39,410 bases of DNA, taken from the NCBI GenBank assembly GCA_029259725.1, contig JAJDER010000111.1, positions 1-39,410 of the forward strand. The letters run 5' to 3'. The position numbers and the translations under genes were made by a program. This document shows, one piece after another, positions 27,475 to 35,782 of the stretch. The notes under the pieces are model-generated. The model was not told where the DNA came from. It saw only the letters and a program-made list of their open reading frames with translations, and searched no databases. The first letter of the stretch is position 1; each line of letters opens with the position of its first letter. This DNA comes from Planctomycetota bacterium. Its GTDB lineage: Bacteria; Planctomycetota; B15-G4.

Positions 27475-27482
27475 CGCCCCCC

Positions 27483-27827
27483 CTACTTCAGGAACGCCAT
27501 CGAGCCCGGGTACTTCCAGACCTCACCGTTCAGGGCCTTGATGGCCCCGACGATCGGGAAGATGATCGCGATGACACCGAGGATCCAGAAGAGGAAGACC
27601 CCCACGACCAGCAACACGAGCACGGTGCAGATCACCGAGTAGATGATCATCGAGAGGATGCAGTTGGCGACGACCTTGCCGTGCTCGTCGACCTTCGGCA
27701 GCTCCTCCTTCTTCATCTGCCAGATGACGATGGGCGCGATGAAGCCCGCGAAGGGGATGAGGTAGCCCGCGAACTGCGACAGGTGGAGGATCATGCCCCA
27801 CTGGTCGGTTTCCTTCTCGGTCGCCAT
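27483..27827 (-). CDS. DUF4870 family membrane protein
   Basis: The 114-residue product has the DUF4870 plan. A cytoplasmic N-terminus reads ATEKETDQWGMILHLSQFAG, a first hydrophobic segment IPFAGFIAPIVIW is followed by KKEELPKVDEHGKVVANCIL, and two further membrane helices lead to IFPIVGAIKALNGEVWKYP. The family is widespread and its function is unknown. The start is taken at the ATG 27827, because GAGGAGGAG lies 7 bases upstream of it; for the GTG at 27833 that site would be too close. Next to it on the same strand is the exported amidohydrolase gene, 137 bases away, which need not be cotranscribed. Confidence 0.88.
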   Translation of the reverse strand: MATEKETDQWGMILHLSQFAGYLIPFAGFIAPIVIWQMKKEELPKVDEHGKVVANCILSMIIYSVICTVLVLLVVGVFLFWILGVIAIIFPIVGAIKALNGEVWKYPGSMAFLK

Positions 27828-27834
27828 GTCCACG

Positions 27835-27843
27835 CTCCTCCTC
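27835..27843 (-). promoter_or_regulatory. Shine-Dalgarno site that decides the DUF4870 start
   Basis: The minus strand reads GAGGAGGAG, 7 bases before the ATG at 27827 but only one base before the in-frame GTG at 27833. This spacing selects the ATG. Confidence 0.7.
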
Positions 27844-27964
27844 GGGCCACGAACGCCCCGCTTCCAGGCCGACTGCCCGGACCCCGGCGGGACCGGAGGG
27901 ATCGTAGCGTCGGGTTCCAGCCGGGATCCAGCGTGCCGCGGACGGCGGGCCGCCGAGAGCCCAC

Positions 27965-29317
27965 CTACCTGCCGGCGTCACCGTCGCCGAGGCGGTGCAC
28001 CCGCCCCTCGTGGACCACGAAGGCGATGTCCCGCGTGTTCGTGATGTCCTCCAGCGGGTTGGCCCGCAGCGCGACGAGGTTCGCGAGCATGCCAGGCTCC
28101 ACGGCCCCCAGGATCGAGTCGTGCCCGAGGATCGTTGCCGAGCCGAGCGTGGCGATCTGCAGCGCCTCGAGCGGCGTCGCGCCGCCTGCGGTGACGAGGA
28201 GTTCCAGCTCGCGGTGCGCGGAGATGCCGGGCAGGACCCCGTCGACGGGGAAGTCGGTGCCGAGCCCGATGAGGCCACCGGCCCGGTGTTGCTCGACCGC
28301 GAGCCGCGCGGCCGCGCGGAGTGAGTCCATGATCTCCGCCACGGTCTCCTCGTCGGGCGGCGTCGCGCCGTCGTGACCCACGCGGGCGATGGCATCGGTC
28401 ACGACCAGCGTCGGCACCCAGCCCGTGCCGTGCTCGCGGAAGGCCTGCAGCAGCACCTCGCCCTTGGCCTCGTCGAAGTGCTTCCAGCCCCAGGTGACCT
28501 TGTCGTAGAAGTCCTCGTACGCCGGCTCTTCGGTGCCCTCCCGCAGGCAGGAGTACGGAATGTCGATGGTGTGCTCGATCGTCGCCTGTCCGAGCTCCGC
28601 GGCCCGAAGCGGCGGCACCCCCTCCGCGTGCCCACAGATCCGCATGCCGTGTCGCGCCGCCTCGTCGGCGATGGCGATCAGCGACGGCTCGTCGATCGCG
28701 TTGTAGATCTTGATCCAGCGCGTGCCGAGCAGGGCCTCACGCGCGACCCACGAGCGCGCCACCTCCGCGTCCCCGTAACCCACCGAGGTCCGCTGCGGGA
28801 CCTGCTCGAAGATGCCGCTGGCCGGGATGATCGTCGGCCCCCGGAGCAGCCCCGCGTTGATGCGGCCGCTCCAGGCGCCGGCGGACTCGCTGAAGAGGGG
28901 CAGCGCCCGGATCGTCGTGACGCCGTGGTCGAGCAGGATGCCGAGCGTCTCCTCGGGCGGCTTCATGTCCGGGAAGAACATCGACGGCGGCATGACGTGG
29001 GCGTGCAGGTCGATGAGCCCCGGGATGATCCACAGGCCCGAGCCATCGACCGTCTGAGCGCCGGTGAGCTCGATGCCGGCGTCGACGACCTCGATCTCAT
29101 CGCCCCAGCAGGCGATGGTCACGCCTTCCCGGATCTCGCCGGTGCGCACGTCGACGACGTTCGTGTCGGTGATGGCGGACAGGACGTTGTCGCGGCGCAG
29201 CATCCACGACGCACCCATCCACTCGAACGGACCGCCCGCGAAGTCCTGCGCGGTCGAGACGGGGACAGCCAGGCAGAGGGCCACGAGGACCCCGCGGGCG
29301 ATGTGTGAGCTCGGCAT
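27965..29317 (-). CDS. Exported metal-dependent amidohydrolase (imidazolonepropionase/prolidase-like)
   Basis: The product has 450 residues with a signal peptide ending STAQ near residue 24. The active-site set of the amidohydrolase superfamily is complete: His105 and His107 in DLHAHV, Lys203 in WIKIYN (the likely carboxylated lysine), His230 in ICGHAEG, His249 in IEHT and Asp355 in GTDFPVDG. The C-terminal strand set (ANLVALRANPLEDI) closes the composite beta sandwich. Exported members of this subtype occur next to peptide and lactone turnover genes; the substrate here is not known. Two adjacent ATGs are possible; 29317 has the better spacing to GAGGAG and is given. It differs from the amidohydrolase-2 protein at 8742-9860 in fold subtype and ligands. 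Confidence 0.88.
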   Translation of the reverse strand: MPSSHIARGVLVALCLAVPVSTAQDFAGGPFEWMGASWMLRRDNVLSAITDTNVVDVRTGEIREGVTIACWGDEIEVVDAGIELTGAQTVDGSGLWIIPGLIDLHAHVMPPSMFFPDMKPPEETLGILLDHGVTTIRALPLFSESAGAWSGRINAGLLRGPTIIPASGIFEQVPQRTSVGYGDAEVARSWVAREALLGTRWIKIYNAIDEPSLIAIADEAARHGMRICGHAEGVPPLRAAELGQATIEHTIDIPYSCLREGTEEPAYEDFYDKVTWGWKHFDEAKGEVLLQAFREHGTGWVPTLVVTDAIARVGHDGATPPDEETVAEIMDSLRAAARLAVEQHRAGGLIGLGTDFPVDGVLPGISAHRELELLVTAGGATPLEALQIATLGSATILGHDSILGAVEPGMLANLVALRANPLEDITNTRDIAFVVHEGRVHRLGDGDAGR

Positions 29318-29472
29318 CATGACTCCTCGCGATCTCCGGGGCGGGACGGCGTCCGGAGCGTGGACTCCGGGACCTGCCCGGGGCATTGTGACAGGTCCGC
29401 TCGGGCGCGTGACCGGACCGCGGGGAGGGGGTACCGACCATCGGGTGGAGCCGTGGAACCAAAGGGGCACGG

Positions 29473-29807
29473 ATGAGGCACCGGATCGGGAGCCGCGGGA
29501 AGGCCGCGACGCTGCTGCTCGTGGGCGTCGGCGCGCTGGTCGTCGCTGCCGCGCTCTGGGTCCTGCTGGCGGAGGATGACGCGGCCGGCGGCGGCGCGAC
29601 GGTGGCGCGGGACGGGGCGGCGGAGGTCACCGAGACGTATTGACCTCCGGCACTGAAGTCCCCGCCAAGCGCGACTTCCGCCAGGAGCTGAGCACGCGCA
29701 GCGACGAGGAGGGCCGTTTCCTGCGCGGCCGGGTCACGGACGCCGCCGGTCAGCCGGCGGCCGCGGGCCTGGTCGTGAGCATCGGCCCCGCCGACGTCGA
29801 CGGCTGA
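29473..29807 (+). pseudogene. Decayed membrane-anchored carboxypeptidase-regulatory-like gene
   Basis: An ATG with GGGG 5 bases upstream opens a 56-residue frame with one membrane helix (TLLLVGVGALVVAAALWVLL) that stops at 29643. In a different frame the DNA continues with TSGTEVPAKRDFRQELSTRS, then DEEGRFLRGRVTDAAGQPAA, the start of a carboxypeptidase-regulatory-like (CarbopepD_reg) domain, and stops at 29807. Intact relatives have a short cytoplasmic end, one helix and several such domains. A frameshift near 29630-29640 plus loss of the rest explains both halves. A very short functional membrane peptide cannot be ruled out. Confidence 0.45.
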
Positions 29808-29834
29808 GGTGGTGCGGCGTGGAGGGCGGCGATG

Positions 29835-32750
29835 TCAGTCGCGCCGCGTCAACCGCACCCGCGCGCGCAGCCCGTCCTCCTCGAAGTCGAGCCCGAACGC
29901 CGCGCTGCCGATGTCCTGCGCCGCCTCGGGCAGCACCGGCCCCGAGCGCGGTCGGCCGGGGTGGCCGTAGAGCGTCGACTCCATGCGCCGGTCGTCGGCG
30001 TTCCAGCGGTAGTCGCCGCCGCCGGGGCACAGCAGGCGCCGCCCCCACAGCTGCTCGTGGATCGCGAGCGGGTCGCGGTCGGGCCAGCGGCGCTTCCACT
30101 CGTCGAGGATCGGCAGGTTGCTCCAGGCCAGCGCCTGGAGCGGCTGGATGCCGTGGCCGACGAGGCCGTCCTCCACGAGCGTGAGGACACCACGGTCCAC
30201 GCGCAGCGCGACGTTCCGGCCGAGCCACTCGAACGGGGGCGGTTCGGGCGGGCCCACCGCGCCGTCCGCCGCGCGCTCAGTCGCCCGCTGCCCGGACCGT
30301 TCGACCTGTCGCTCGATCACGCGCTGGATGAGGGACTCGCTGAGCGAGAGCACGAGGCCGTGGCCCGTGGCCACGTAGTGCAGGGCCGGCGGGTTCCACG
30401 CCTCGCGATCCGGCTCGATCCAAAAGTCCTCGAGCGCCAGGTCCGTGGGCGCGATGCGCACGTAGCTGCGGCCCGCGTGCTGTCGGTTCTCCCAGGACAA
30501 CAGGTCCGGCGCGGACTGCTCCACGTAGGCGCGCAGTCCGGTGAGGAAGAGCGCGAGCTGCAGCGGGTCCTCCACGTCGGCGTGCAGGGCCAGGGGCAAG
30601 CGGTACCCCTCGCGGTACCAGAAGGTGTCCTCCTCCCAGTCGTCGGGCGGCTCGTACGCGGCGAGTTCGTCCCAGAACGGGTCCTGGTCGGCGTAGACGG
30701 CGAACGACGAGCCCATCCAGCCCAGCGGATCGGCGTGCGGCATGATCGTGCGCGCCAGCCCCAGGACCATGTTGCGCGACAGCGAGCCGGCCTGCTTGTC
30801 GAAGGCCGCGACCCAGTGCAGCAGCGTGCCGTCGTGCGGGTCGCCGGCGTGGGGGAGCAGCTCGGCGCCGGCGGACATCTCGACCAGGTCCTCGTAGTCG
30901 GAGCCGACGATGAGCGGGCGCACGGTCACGTCGAGCGCGAGTTCCTCGGCGTCCACCGTGCAGCGGACGGCGATGGGGTCGAAGACCTCGGCCCAGTTGC
31001 TCTCGTAGCCCTGGCGCCAGCGGAGGTAGAGGTCCTGCTCCGCCTCCGTGACCCGGTCGAGGTCGAGTTCGAGGATGGGCGTCGCGAAGGCGAGGTCGCC
31101 GAAGGCCTCGGAGCGGGCGCCGGCGCCGCCCGACACGATGGCCTCGGCCGCGCGCGCCTGGTCATCGGCCAGCAGCGCTTCGGCGCGGCTGCGTCGCGAG
31201 GCGCCGATGCGCCAGCGCGGTCCACACCAGCGCCGGATCGTCGCGTCGGTGAGCACCAGCAGGGCGCTCTCCTCGGCGTCCCCGCGGCGGTAGCGGTCGC
31301 GGAAGAAGCGGTACTCGTCCAGCGAGGCGAGGGCCGTCGTCTCGCCCTGCGCCGTGGCCAGCAGGCGGTCGAGTTGCGCGAGCGAGTTCGTCACGACCAC
31401 GGCGTCCGGCCCGACCCGCGCGATGTAGCTGCACAGCGAGCGATCCGGGGTCACGAATCCGGCGTAGGACGTGCCGGCGCCGGTCGCGTCGTCGCGCGAT
31501 CCGCGCACCGCCTCGGCGTCGTCGGTGTCCAGGGCGGCCAGCCCCACGCGCGTGATGAGCAGGGGCTCGAGCACGTCCGCATCGCCCTCGAACAGCAGGG
31601 CGACGTCCGCGCCCGTGCGCAGGTACGGGTCGGCGCCGGTCACGGCCACGCTGCGCACGACCGCCGGGCCCAGCATCCGGCTCAGGGCGCTCATGGGCAG
31701 GCCCAGCTGGCGCTCGTAGCGGTCGCGGGTGCCGGCCGACTCGGTGCGCGGCTCCAGCGCGGCGAGGACCGGCGCGCCGTGATGCTCGGCGTGGTCGGCC
31801 ACGGCGATCAGCGCCTCGAAGTCGCGGAAGAACAGCGCGTGCTGATCCTCGGGGATGACCGCGGCCAGGGGATCCCGCTCCGGGTCGAGGCCGGCCACGA
31901 GCGCCGACCAGTCGTAGGCGCGGGTGCTGATGCCGGCGAGTCCTTCGATGGGCACGGTGTCCTCGCCTTCGATCGAGGGCGGGAGCATCCGATCGAGGGC
32001 CAGGTTCTCGCTCACGGCGCGGCCGCCGCTGAAGAGCGCGAAGCTGTCCTCGACCGTCGAGCGGTTGCGTCGCCGCCACGCGAGCGCTGCCTCTCCGGTG
32101 AGCGCGATGGCGCGCGCGCGTTCGGCCTGCGCGGCGGCGTCCGGCTCGTCGGACGGGTCGGACGGGTCGACGCGCGCCGCGGCGTCGTCGCGGCGATGCC
32201 GGAACCACGCAGCGCCGGGCAGGTCGGCGGCGAGGAGCCGCTCGTAGTGGGCCTGCTCGACGCGGAGGAAGTCCGCTTCGCCGGAGGTGAAGGCCTCCGC
32301 CGGAAGTTCGAAGCGCACGAGGGTCCCGACCTCGTCGGCCGCTCCGGGAAACTGCAGCGTGCCCGACGCGCCGTGACCCTCGGGGACGCGCACGGCGAGA
32401 CTTGGCACGCCGATGAAGGGGTTGCGCCACGCCGGCCACGGGATGGTGGAGCCGTCGTCATCTTCCGGTCCGCGATCGCGGCGCTCCAGCGCGACGAAGG
32501 CCTCGCCGCCACCCTCGAGGACGACGTGCGGCAGGTCACGAACGCGGGTGGTCAGCTCGAACAGGATCGCGTCGGGGTCGTCGACGTGCGTCAAGTCGGT
32601 CAGGTCGAGGACGCAGTAGACCTCGTCGTCCGTGGTGGGGTTCGGCGCGCCTGCGCACGGAGCGAGAGTGACGGGCGCGGCGACGGCAACGGGCGAGGCG
32701 GCGGGCGCGAGCAGCGCCAGGACCACCAGGAGCAGGGGAATGCGCGTCAT
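29835..32750 (-). CDS. Exported 971-residue protein of unknown function
   Basis: The product has a clear signal peptide (1-25, LLLVVLALLAPAASPVAVA). The start is secure because GAGGAGG lies 6 bases before the ATG. I do not recognise a family. The sequence alternates acidic beta-rich stretches with helices, has few cysteines, and holds DPSDPSDEPDAAAQAERARA, a charged low-complexity stretch near residue 195. No catalytic motif, repeat or membrane anchor is evident beyond the signal. Short segments such as DALLFEGD-like and RSVAVTGADPYLRTGADV suggest a large periplasmic globular protein, perhaps related to the DUF3352-type lipoproteins, but I cannot support that assignment. It is divergent from the rRNA methyltransferase gene. 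Confidence 0.7.
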   Translation of the reverse strand: MTRIPLLLVVLALLAPAASPVAVAAPVTLAPCAGAPNPTTDDEVYCVLDLTDLTHVDDPDAILFELTTRVRDLPHVVLEGGGEAFVALERRDRGPEDDDGSTIPWPAWRNPFIGVPSLAVRVPEGHGASGTLQFPGAADEVGTLVRFELPAEAFTSGEADFLRVEQAHYERLLAADLPGAAWFRHRRDDAAARVDPSDPSDEPDAAAQAERARAIALTGEAALAWRRRNRSTVEDSFALFSGGRAVSENLALDRMLPPSIEGEDTVPIEGLAGISTRAYDWSALVAGLDPERDPLAAVIPEDQHALFFRDFEALIAVADHAEHHGAPVLAALEPRTESAGTRDRYERQLGLPMSALSRMLGPAVVRSVAVTGADPYLRTGADVALLFEGDADVLEPLLITRVGLAALDTDDAEAVRGSRDDATGAGTSYAGFVTPDRSLCSYIARVGPDAVVVTNSLAQLDRLLATAQGETTALASLDEYRFFRDRYRRGDAEESALLVLTDATIRRWCGPRWRIGASRRSRAEALLADDQARAAEAIVSGGAGARSEAFGDLAFATPILELDLDRVTEAEQDLYLRWRQGYESNWAEVFDPIAVRCTVDAEELALDVTVRPLIVGSDYEDLVEMSAGAELLPHAGDPHDGTLLHWVAAFDKQAGSLSRNMVLGLARTIMPHADPLGWMGSSFAVYADQDPFWDELAAYEPPDDWEEDTFWYREGYRLPLALHADVEDPLQLALFLTGLRAYVEQSAPDLLSWENRQHAGRSYVRIAPTDLALEDFWIEPDREAWNPPALHYVATGHGLVLSLSESLIQRVIERQVERSGQRATERAADGAVGPPEPPPFEWLGRNVALRVDRGVLTLVEDGLVGHGIQPLQALAWSNLPILDEWKRRWPDRDPLAIHEQLWGRRLLCPGGGDYRWNADDRRMESTLYGHPGRPRSGPVLPEAAQDIGSAAFGLDFEEDGLRARVRLTRRD

Positions 32751-32756
32751 GTCCAG

Positions 32757-32763
32757 CCTCCTC
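32757..32763 (-). promoter_or_regulatory. Strong Shine-Dalgarno site
   Basis: The minus strand reads GAGGAGG, 6 bases before the ATG at 32750. It fixes the start of the 971-residue exported protein directly before its signal peptide, against an upstream ATG at 32984. Confidence 0.8.
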
Positions 32764-33033
32764 GGAATCGAGTCCATGGTGTCGCGGGAGCTGCGAGGGC
32801 GCCAGGGGGCCGGACGCGGCGTCACACGCAGGACGTCGGCCGGCCCGGGAACGCCGCTCGCCTGCTGCTCGCGGAGCGTGAGGGCACTCCTGATCCCGCG
32901 CAAAGCGGGTGGGACACGCGCAGTCCTCACGGAGAGCGCCCGCAGGCCCGCCTCCTCGCATCGCCCAACCCGGTCGGGGACCATGTCACGGGTCTGCCGT
33001 CGCTCTCGATGCCCTGACGCACTGTTTCATTCC

Positions 33034-34287
33034 ATGTCCCCCTCCCCCTTCACCGCCGCCGTCGACGCCCTGCCCGCCCCGGCCGAGAAGCCGGTGGTGC
33101 TGCGGGTGACCGCGTCCGCCGAGTCGCGGCTCCGGGCCGGGCACCCGTGGTTGCCGGTGGAGCAGATCAAGTCAGAGAGCCGCGCAGGCGAGCCCGGGGA
33201 CCTGGGCGTGGTGTTCGACCGCAAGCGCGCGTTCCTGGCCGTTGGACTCTACGACCCGTGTTCGCCACTCCGGTTGCGGGTGCTGCGCGCGCGCAAGTCG
33301 GGCCCGATCGACGACGCCCTGCTGGACGAGCGCGTGGCGGCGGCGCTGGCCCGGCGGGTCTCGCTGCCGGCCACGGACACCGACGGCTACCGCATGATCC
33401 ACGGCGAGAGCGACGGGCTGCCGGGCCTGGTGGCGGACCGCTACGCCGACACGACGGTGGTCAAGCTCTACAGCCACGCCTGGGTGCCCTGGCTGCGGCC
33501 CGTGCTCGAGGCGCTCGTGCGGCACCAGCCCGTCGAGCGGGTCGTGCTGCGCCTCAGTCGCCAGCTCTCCGCTGTACCTGGCCCGCTGTTCGGGCTCACC
33601 GACGGCCAGGTGCTCATGGGCGAGCTGCCCGAGGCGACGCTCACCTGGCGCGAGCACGGCCTCACCCAGGAGGTGGACCCGGTGCACGGACAGAAGACCG
33701 GCTGCTTCCTCGACCAGCGGGACAACCGGCGGCGCGTGGGCGAGCTGTCCGCGGGCCGACGAGTGCTCAACCTGTTCGCGTACACCGGGGGCTTCTCCCT
33801 GGCGGCGGCTCGCGGCGGCGCGACGGAGGTCTGGAGTGTCGACCTCAGCGCGCCGGCCCTGGCCGCCGCCGAGCGCAACGTCGCGCTCAACCGGCATGTT
33901 CCGGCCGTAGCCGCCGCGCGCCACGTGACCCGTCGCGGCGACGCCTTCGAGGTGCTGCGCGATCTCCAAAGCGCCGACGAGAGCTTCGACCTGGTGATCG
34001 TCGACCCACCCGCGTTCGCGCGATCGAACGCTCAGCTTCCCGGCGCCCTCGAAGCCTACGGCCGCCTGGCGAAGCTGGCCGCGCGCCTGGTGACGCCGGA
34101 CGGCACGCTCCTGCTGGCCTCGTGCAGCCGACCCGTGAGCGCGGATGACTTCCTCGCGACCGTCAGCGCCGCCGCCCGCGCCGCGGGCCGCCCCCTGCGC
34201 GACGTCCGGGAGACCGGCCACGGCCTGGACCACCCCACCGACTTCGCCGAGAGCGAGTACCTCAAGGCCGTGTTCGCGACGGTGTGA
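33034..34287 (+). CDS. RlmI-type class I SAM-dependent 23S rRNA methyltransferase
   Basis: The 417-residue product has the COG1092 layout. An N-terminal PUA-like RNA-binding domain (about 20-95, with AGHPWLPVEQI) is followed by a linker with HGESDGLPGLVADRY and the Rossmann methyltransferase domain. Key motifs are GQKTGCFLDQRDNRR, VLNLFAYTGGFSLAAARGG (the SAM loop), VDLSAPAL and VIVDPPAFA (the catalytic DPP loop). E. coli RlmI makes m5C in 23S rRNA; this homologue may be RlmI or a related RlmK-like enzyme. The start has no good Shine-Dalgarno site, but the PUA domain begins right after it. It is a housekeeping gene placed between two exported-protein genes. Confidence 0.9.
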   Translation: MSPSPFTAAVDALPAPAEKPVVLRVTASAESRLRAGHPWLPVEQIKSESRAGEPGDLGVVFDRKRAFLAVGLYDPCSPLRLRVLRARKSGPIDDALLDERVAAALARRVSLPATDTDGYRMIHGESDGLPGLVADRYADTTVVKLYSHAWVPWLRPVLEALVRHQPVERVVLRLSRQLSAVPGPLFGLTDGQVLMGELPEATLTWREHGLTQEVDPVHGQKTGCFLDQRDNRRRVGELSAGRRVLNLFAYTGGFSLAAARGGATEVWSVDLSAPALAAAERNVALNRHVPAVAAARHVTRRGDAFEVLRDLQSADESFDLVIVDPPAFARSNAQLPGALEAYGRLAKLAARLVTPDGTLLLASCSRPVSADDFLATVSAAARAAGRPLRDVRETGHGLDHPTDFAESEYLKAVFATV

Positions 34288-34310
34288 CGCGCGGCCGTGT
34301 CGGCGCGCCA

Positions 34311-34349
34311 GGCTCGGGCAACGCGTTCACGTCGCCCTCAACGTTGTAG
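34311..34349 (-). repeat. 39-bp relic copied from the 1003-residue exported protein gene
   Basis: The plus-strand sequence at 34311-34349 matches 37526-37564 in 36 of 39 bases, same orientation. On the minus strand both encode the motif YN.EGDVNA.PEP. At 34311 the flanks show little further match and there is no intact gene, so this is a short relic of a paralogue or a copied segment. It starts 24 bases after the rRNA methyltransferase stop codon. Confidence 0.7.
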
Positions 34350-34407
34350 CGCACGCGAATCCGGATCTCCGGTACGATGCAAGCCCCGCTCAGGCGGCTC
34401 CCCATCG

Positions 34408-34965
34408 ATGGACGGGTATCCCTTGGCGCAACCCGGCCATGTGACACAGTTGCTCCGACGGTACGGAGGCGGTGACCGTGCCGCGGCGGACGAGCTGGGC
34501 CGCATCGCGCGTGCCCACATGGCGGCGGAGCGTTCCAACCACACGCTGCAGCCCACCGCGCTCGTGCACGAGGCCTGGGCGCGCCTCGCCGGCGCCCGTG
34601 TCGGCGAGGTGAACGACCGCCACCACTTCCTCGCGCTGTCGGCCCGGGTGATGCGGCAGGTCCTCGTCGCACACGCCCGGACGCGCGACGCGCAGAAGCG
34701 CGGCGGCGACCGGGAGCGGGTCCCGCTGGACGTCGTCGTCGCTCTCTACGAGCAGCGCAGTTACGACGTCCTCGCGCTCAACGAGGCGCTCGACCGGCTG
34801 AGCGGCGTGGACGAACAGCTCGGCCGGGTCGTCGAGCTGCGCTTCTTCGGAGGCCTTTCCAACGGCGAGGTGAGCGAGGCCATGGACCTGCCCCTGCGCA
34901 GCGTGGAGCGCGCCTGGGCGACGGCGCGCGCCTGGTTGCGCGACGCCCTCGGATCGCCCGCATGA
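34408..34965 (+). CDS. ECF sigma factor of the TIGR02999 (Sigma-70, ECF-like) family
   Basis: The product has 185 residues. The family signature is present: RIARAHMAAERSNHTLQPTA followed by LVHEAWARL, then RHHFLALSARVMRQVLVAHA, in region 2. Region 4 has VVELRFFGGLSNGEVSEAMD and a final helix. This family, found mainly in planctomycetes and acidobacteria, is typically followed by a Ser/Thr kinase gene, as here. Its stop codon overlaps the kinase ATG by four bases (ATGA), so the two are translationally coupled. The start is the ATG before the conserved N-terminus; no strong Shine-Dalgarno site is seen. All parts are present, unlike the remnant at 20839-21255. Confidence 0.92.
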   Translation: MDGYPLAQPGHVTQLLRRYGGGDRAAADELGRIARAHMAAERSNHTLQPTALVHEAWARLAGARVGEVNDRHHFLALSARVMRQVLVAHARTRDAQKRGGDRERVPLDVVVALYEQRSYDVLALNEALDRLSGVDEQLGRVVELRFFGGLSNGEVSEAMDLPLRSVERAWATARAWLRDALGSPA

Positions 34966-35723
34966 ACGAGGAGCGCTGGCCCGAGGTGCGCCGCCTGTTC
35001 GAGCAGCTGGTCGGCCGCCCGGAGTCCGAACGAGACGCCGCGCTCACCGACGTGGACGCGGAGCTGTGCGCAGACGTGCGGCGCCTGCTGGCCGCGCACG
35101 CCGCCGACCTGGCCGAGTCACAAGAACCTCCGAGCGGAGACGAGATCGCGCGCGCGGTCACGGCCGGGCCGGTCGCGCCCGAGCGGATCGGGCGCTTCAC
35201 GATCCTGCGCGAGATCGGATCGGGCGGGATGGGCACGGTCTTCGAGGCGCAGGAGGAGCGCCCGAACCGCCGCGTTGCCCTCAAGGTGCTGCACGGCGGA
35301 TTCGTGGTGACCGGCAACACCGGCGCCGCGAGCGACGAGCGCGACGCGTGGCTCTTCAAGGTCTCACCGAGCGGCGTGCCGAAGTGGTTCCGCAGTTTCC
35401 GCGGGCTCGATCGCGATGAGCTGACGGGCGTGGAACGCCTCGCCGACGGCATCGTGGCCTGGGGCTGGACCAGGTCGCTGGATCCGATCGGGATCGGGGG
35501 CGACGAGGAAGACCAGTGGGTCGTGCGCGTCGGGCAGGACGGCGCGGTCGAGATGCAGGCGCCCTACGCCATCGAGGTCAAGAACGACACGGCGCAAGTG
35601 GAGTTCGGGTCCGAGTTCGAGTTCCCGCTCCCGGGAACCTGGGACGACATGCTCGTCACCGCCCAGCCGGCGACGATCAGCCACGTCCCCTCGGCGACGG
35701 TCTCGACGCTGATCTCGGACTGA
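34962..35723 (+). CDS. Truncated Ser/Thr protein kinase fused in frame to a secreted-type propeller tail
   Basis: Residues 1-75 are the helical start common to sigma-linked kinases (EERWPEVRRLFEQLVGRP). Residues 76-110 are the start of a protein kinase: IGRFTILREIGSGGMGTVFE is the glycine loop and RRVALKVL gives Lys108. After HGGF (111-114) the kinase text stops. There is no HRD, DFG or any later kinase motif. The rest (115-253) reads FVVTGNTGAASDERDAWLFK and continues with bacterial repeat-propeller blades (KWFRSF, GIVAWGWT), as in exported proteins. The frame is continuous. A deletion between two genes, possibly at a shared GGF-coding sequence near 35298-35303, is the simplest explanation. 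The product cannot be an active kinase. An assembly error is an alternative. Confidence 0.75.
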   Translation: MNEERWPEVRRLFEQLVGRPESERDAALTDVDAELCADVRRLLAAHAADLAESQEPPSGDEIARAVTAGPVAPERIGRFTILREIGSGGMGTVFEAQEERPNRRVALKVLHGGFVVTGNTGAASDERDAWLFKVSPSGVPKWFRSFRGLDRDELTGVERLADGIVAWGWTRSLDPIGIGGDEEDQWVVRVGQDGAVEMQAPYAIEVKNDTAQVEFGSEFEFPLPGTWDDMLVTAQPATISHVPSATVSTLISD

Positions 35724-35782
35724 GGTCGCGTCCCCGCGTGCGCAGCGGTGGATGGAGTCTTCGGTAGGCGCCAGTGCGTGCC

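Noticed and set aside
27465-27483. GGGGCG/CGCCCC inverted repeat near the DUF4870 3' end
   Set aside because: Such palindromes are frequent by chance at this GC content and no T run follows on either strand.
32895-32909. Hairpin CCCGC-GCAAA-GCGGG as a terminator
   Set aside because: It lies between divergent genes and has no following T run.
29832-33017. Long plus-strand frame opposite the 971-residue exported gene
   Set aside because: The minus-strand gene has a strong ribosome site and signal peptide; the plus frame has neither.
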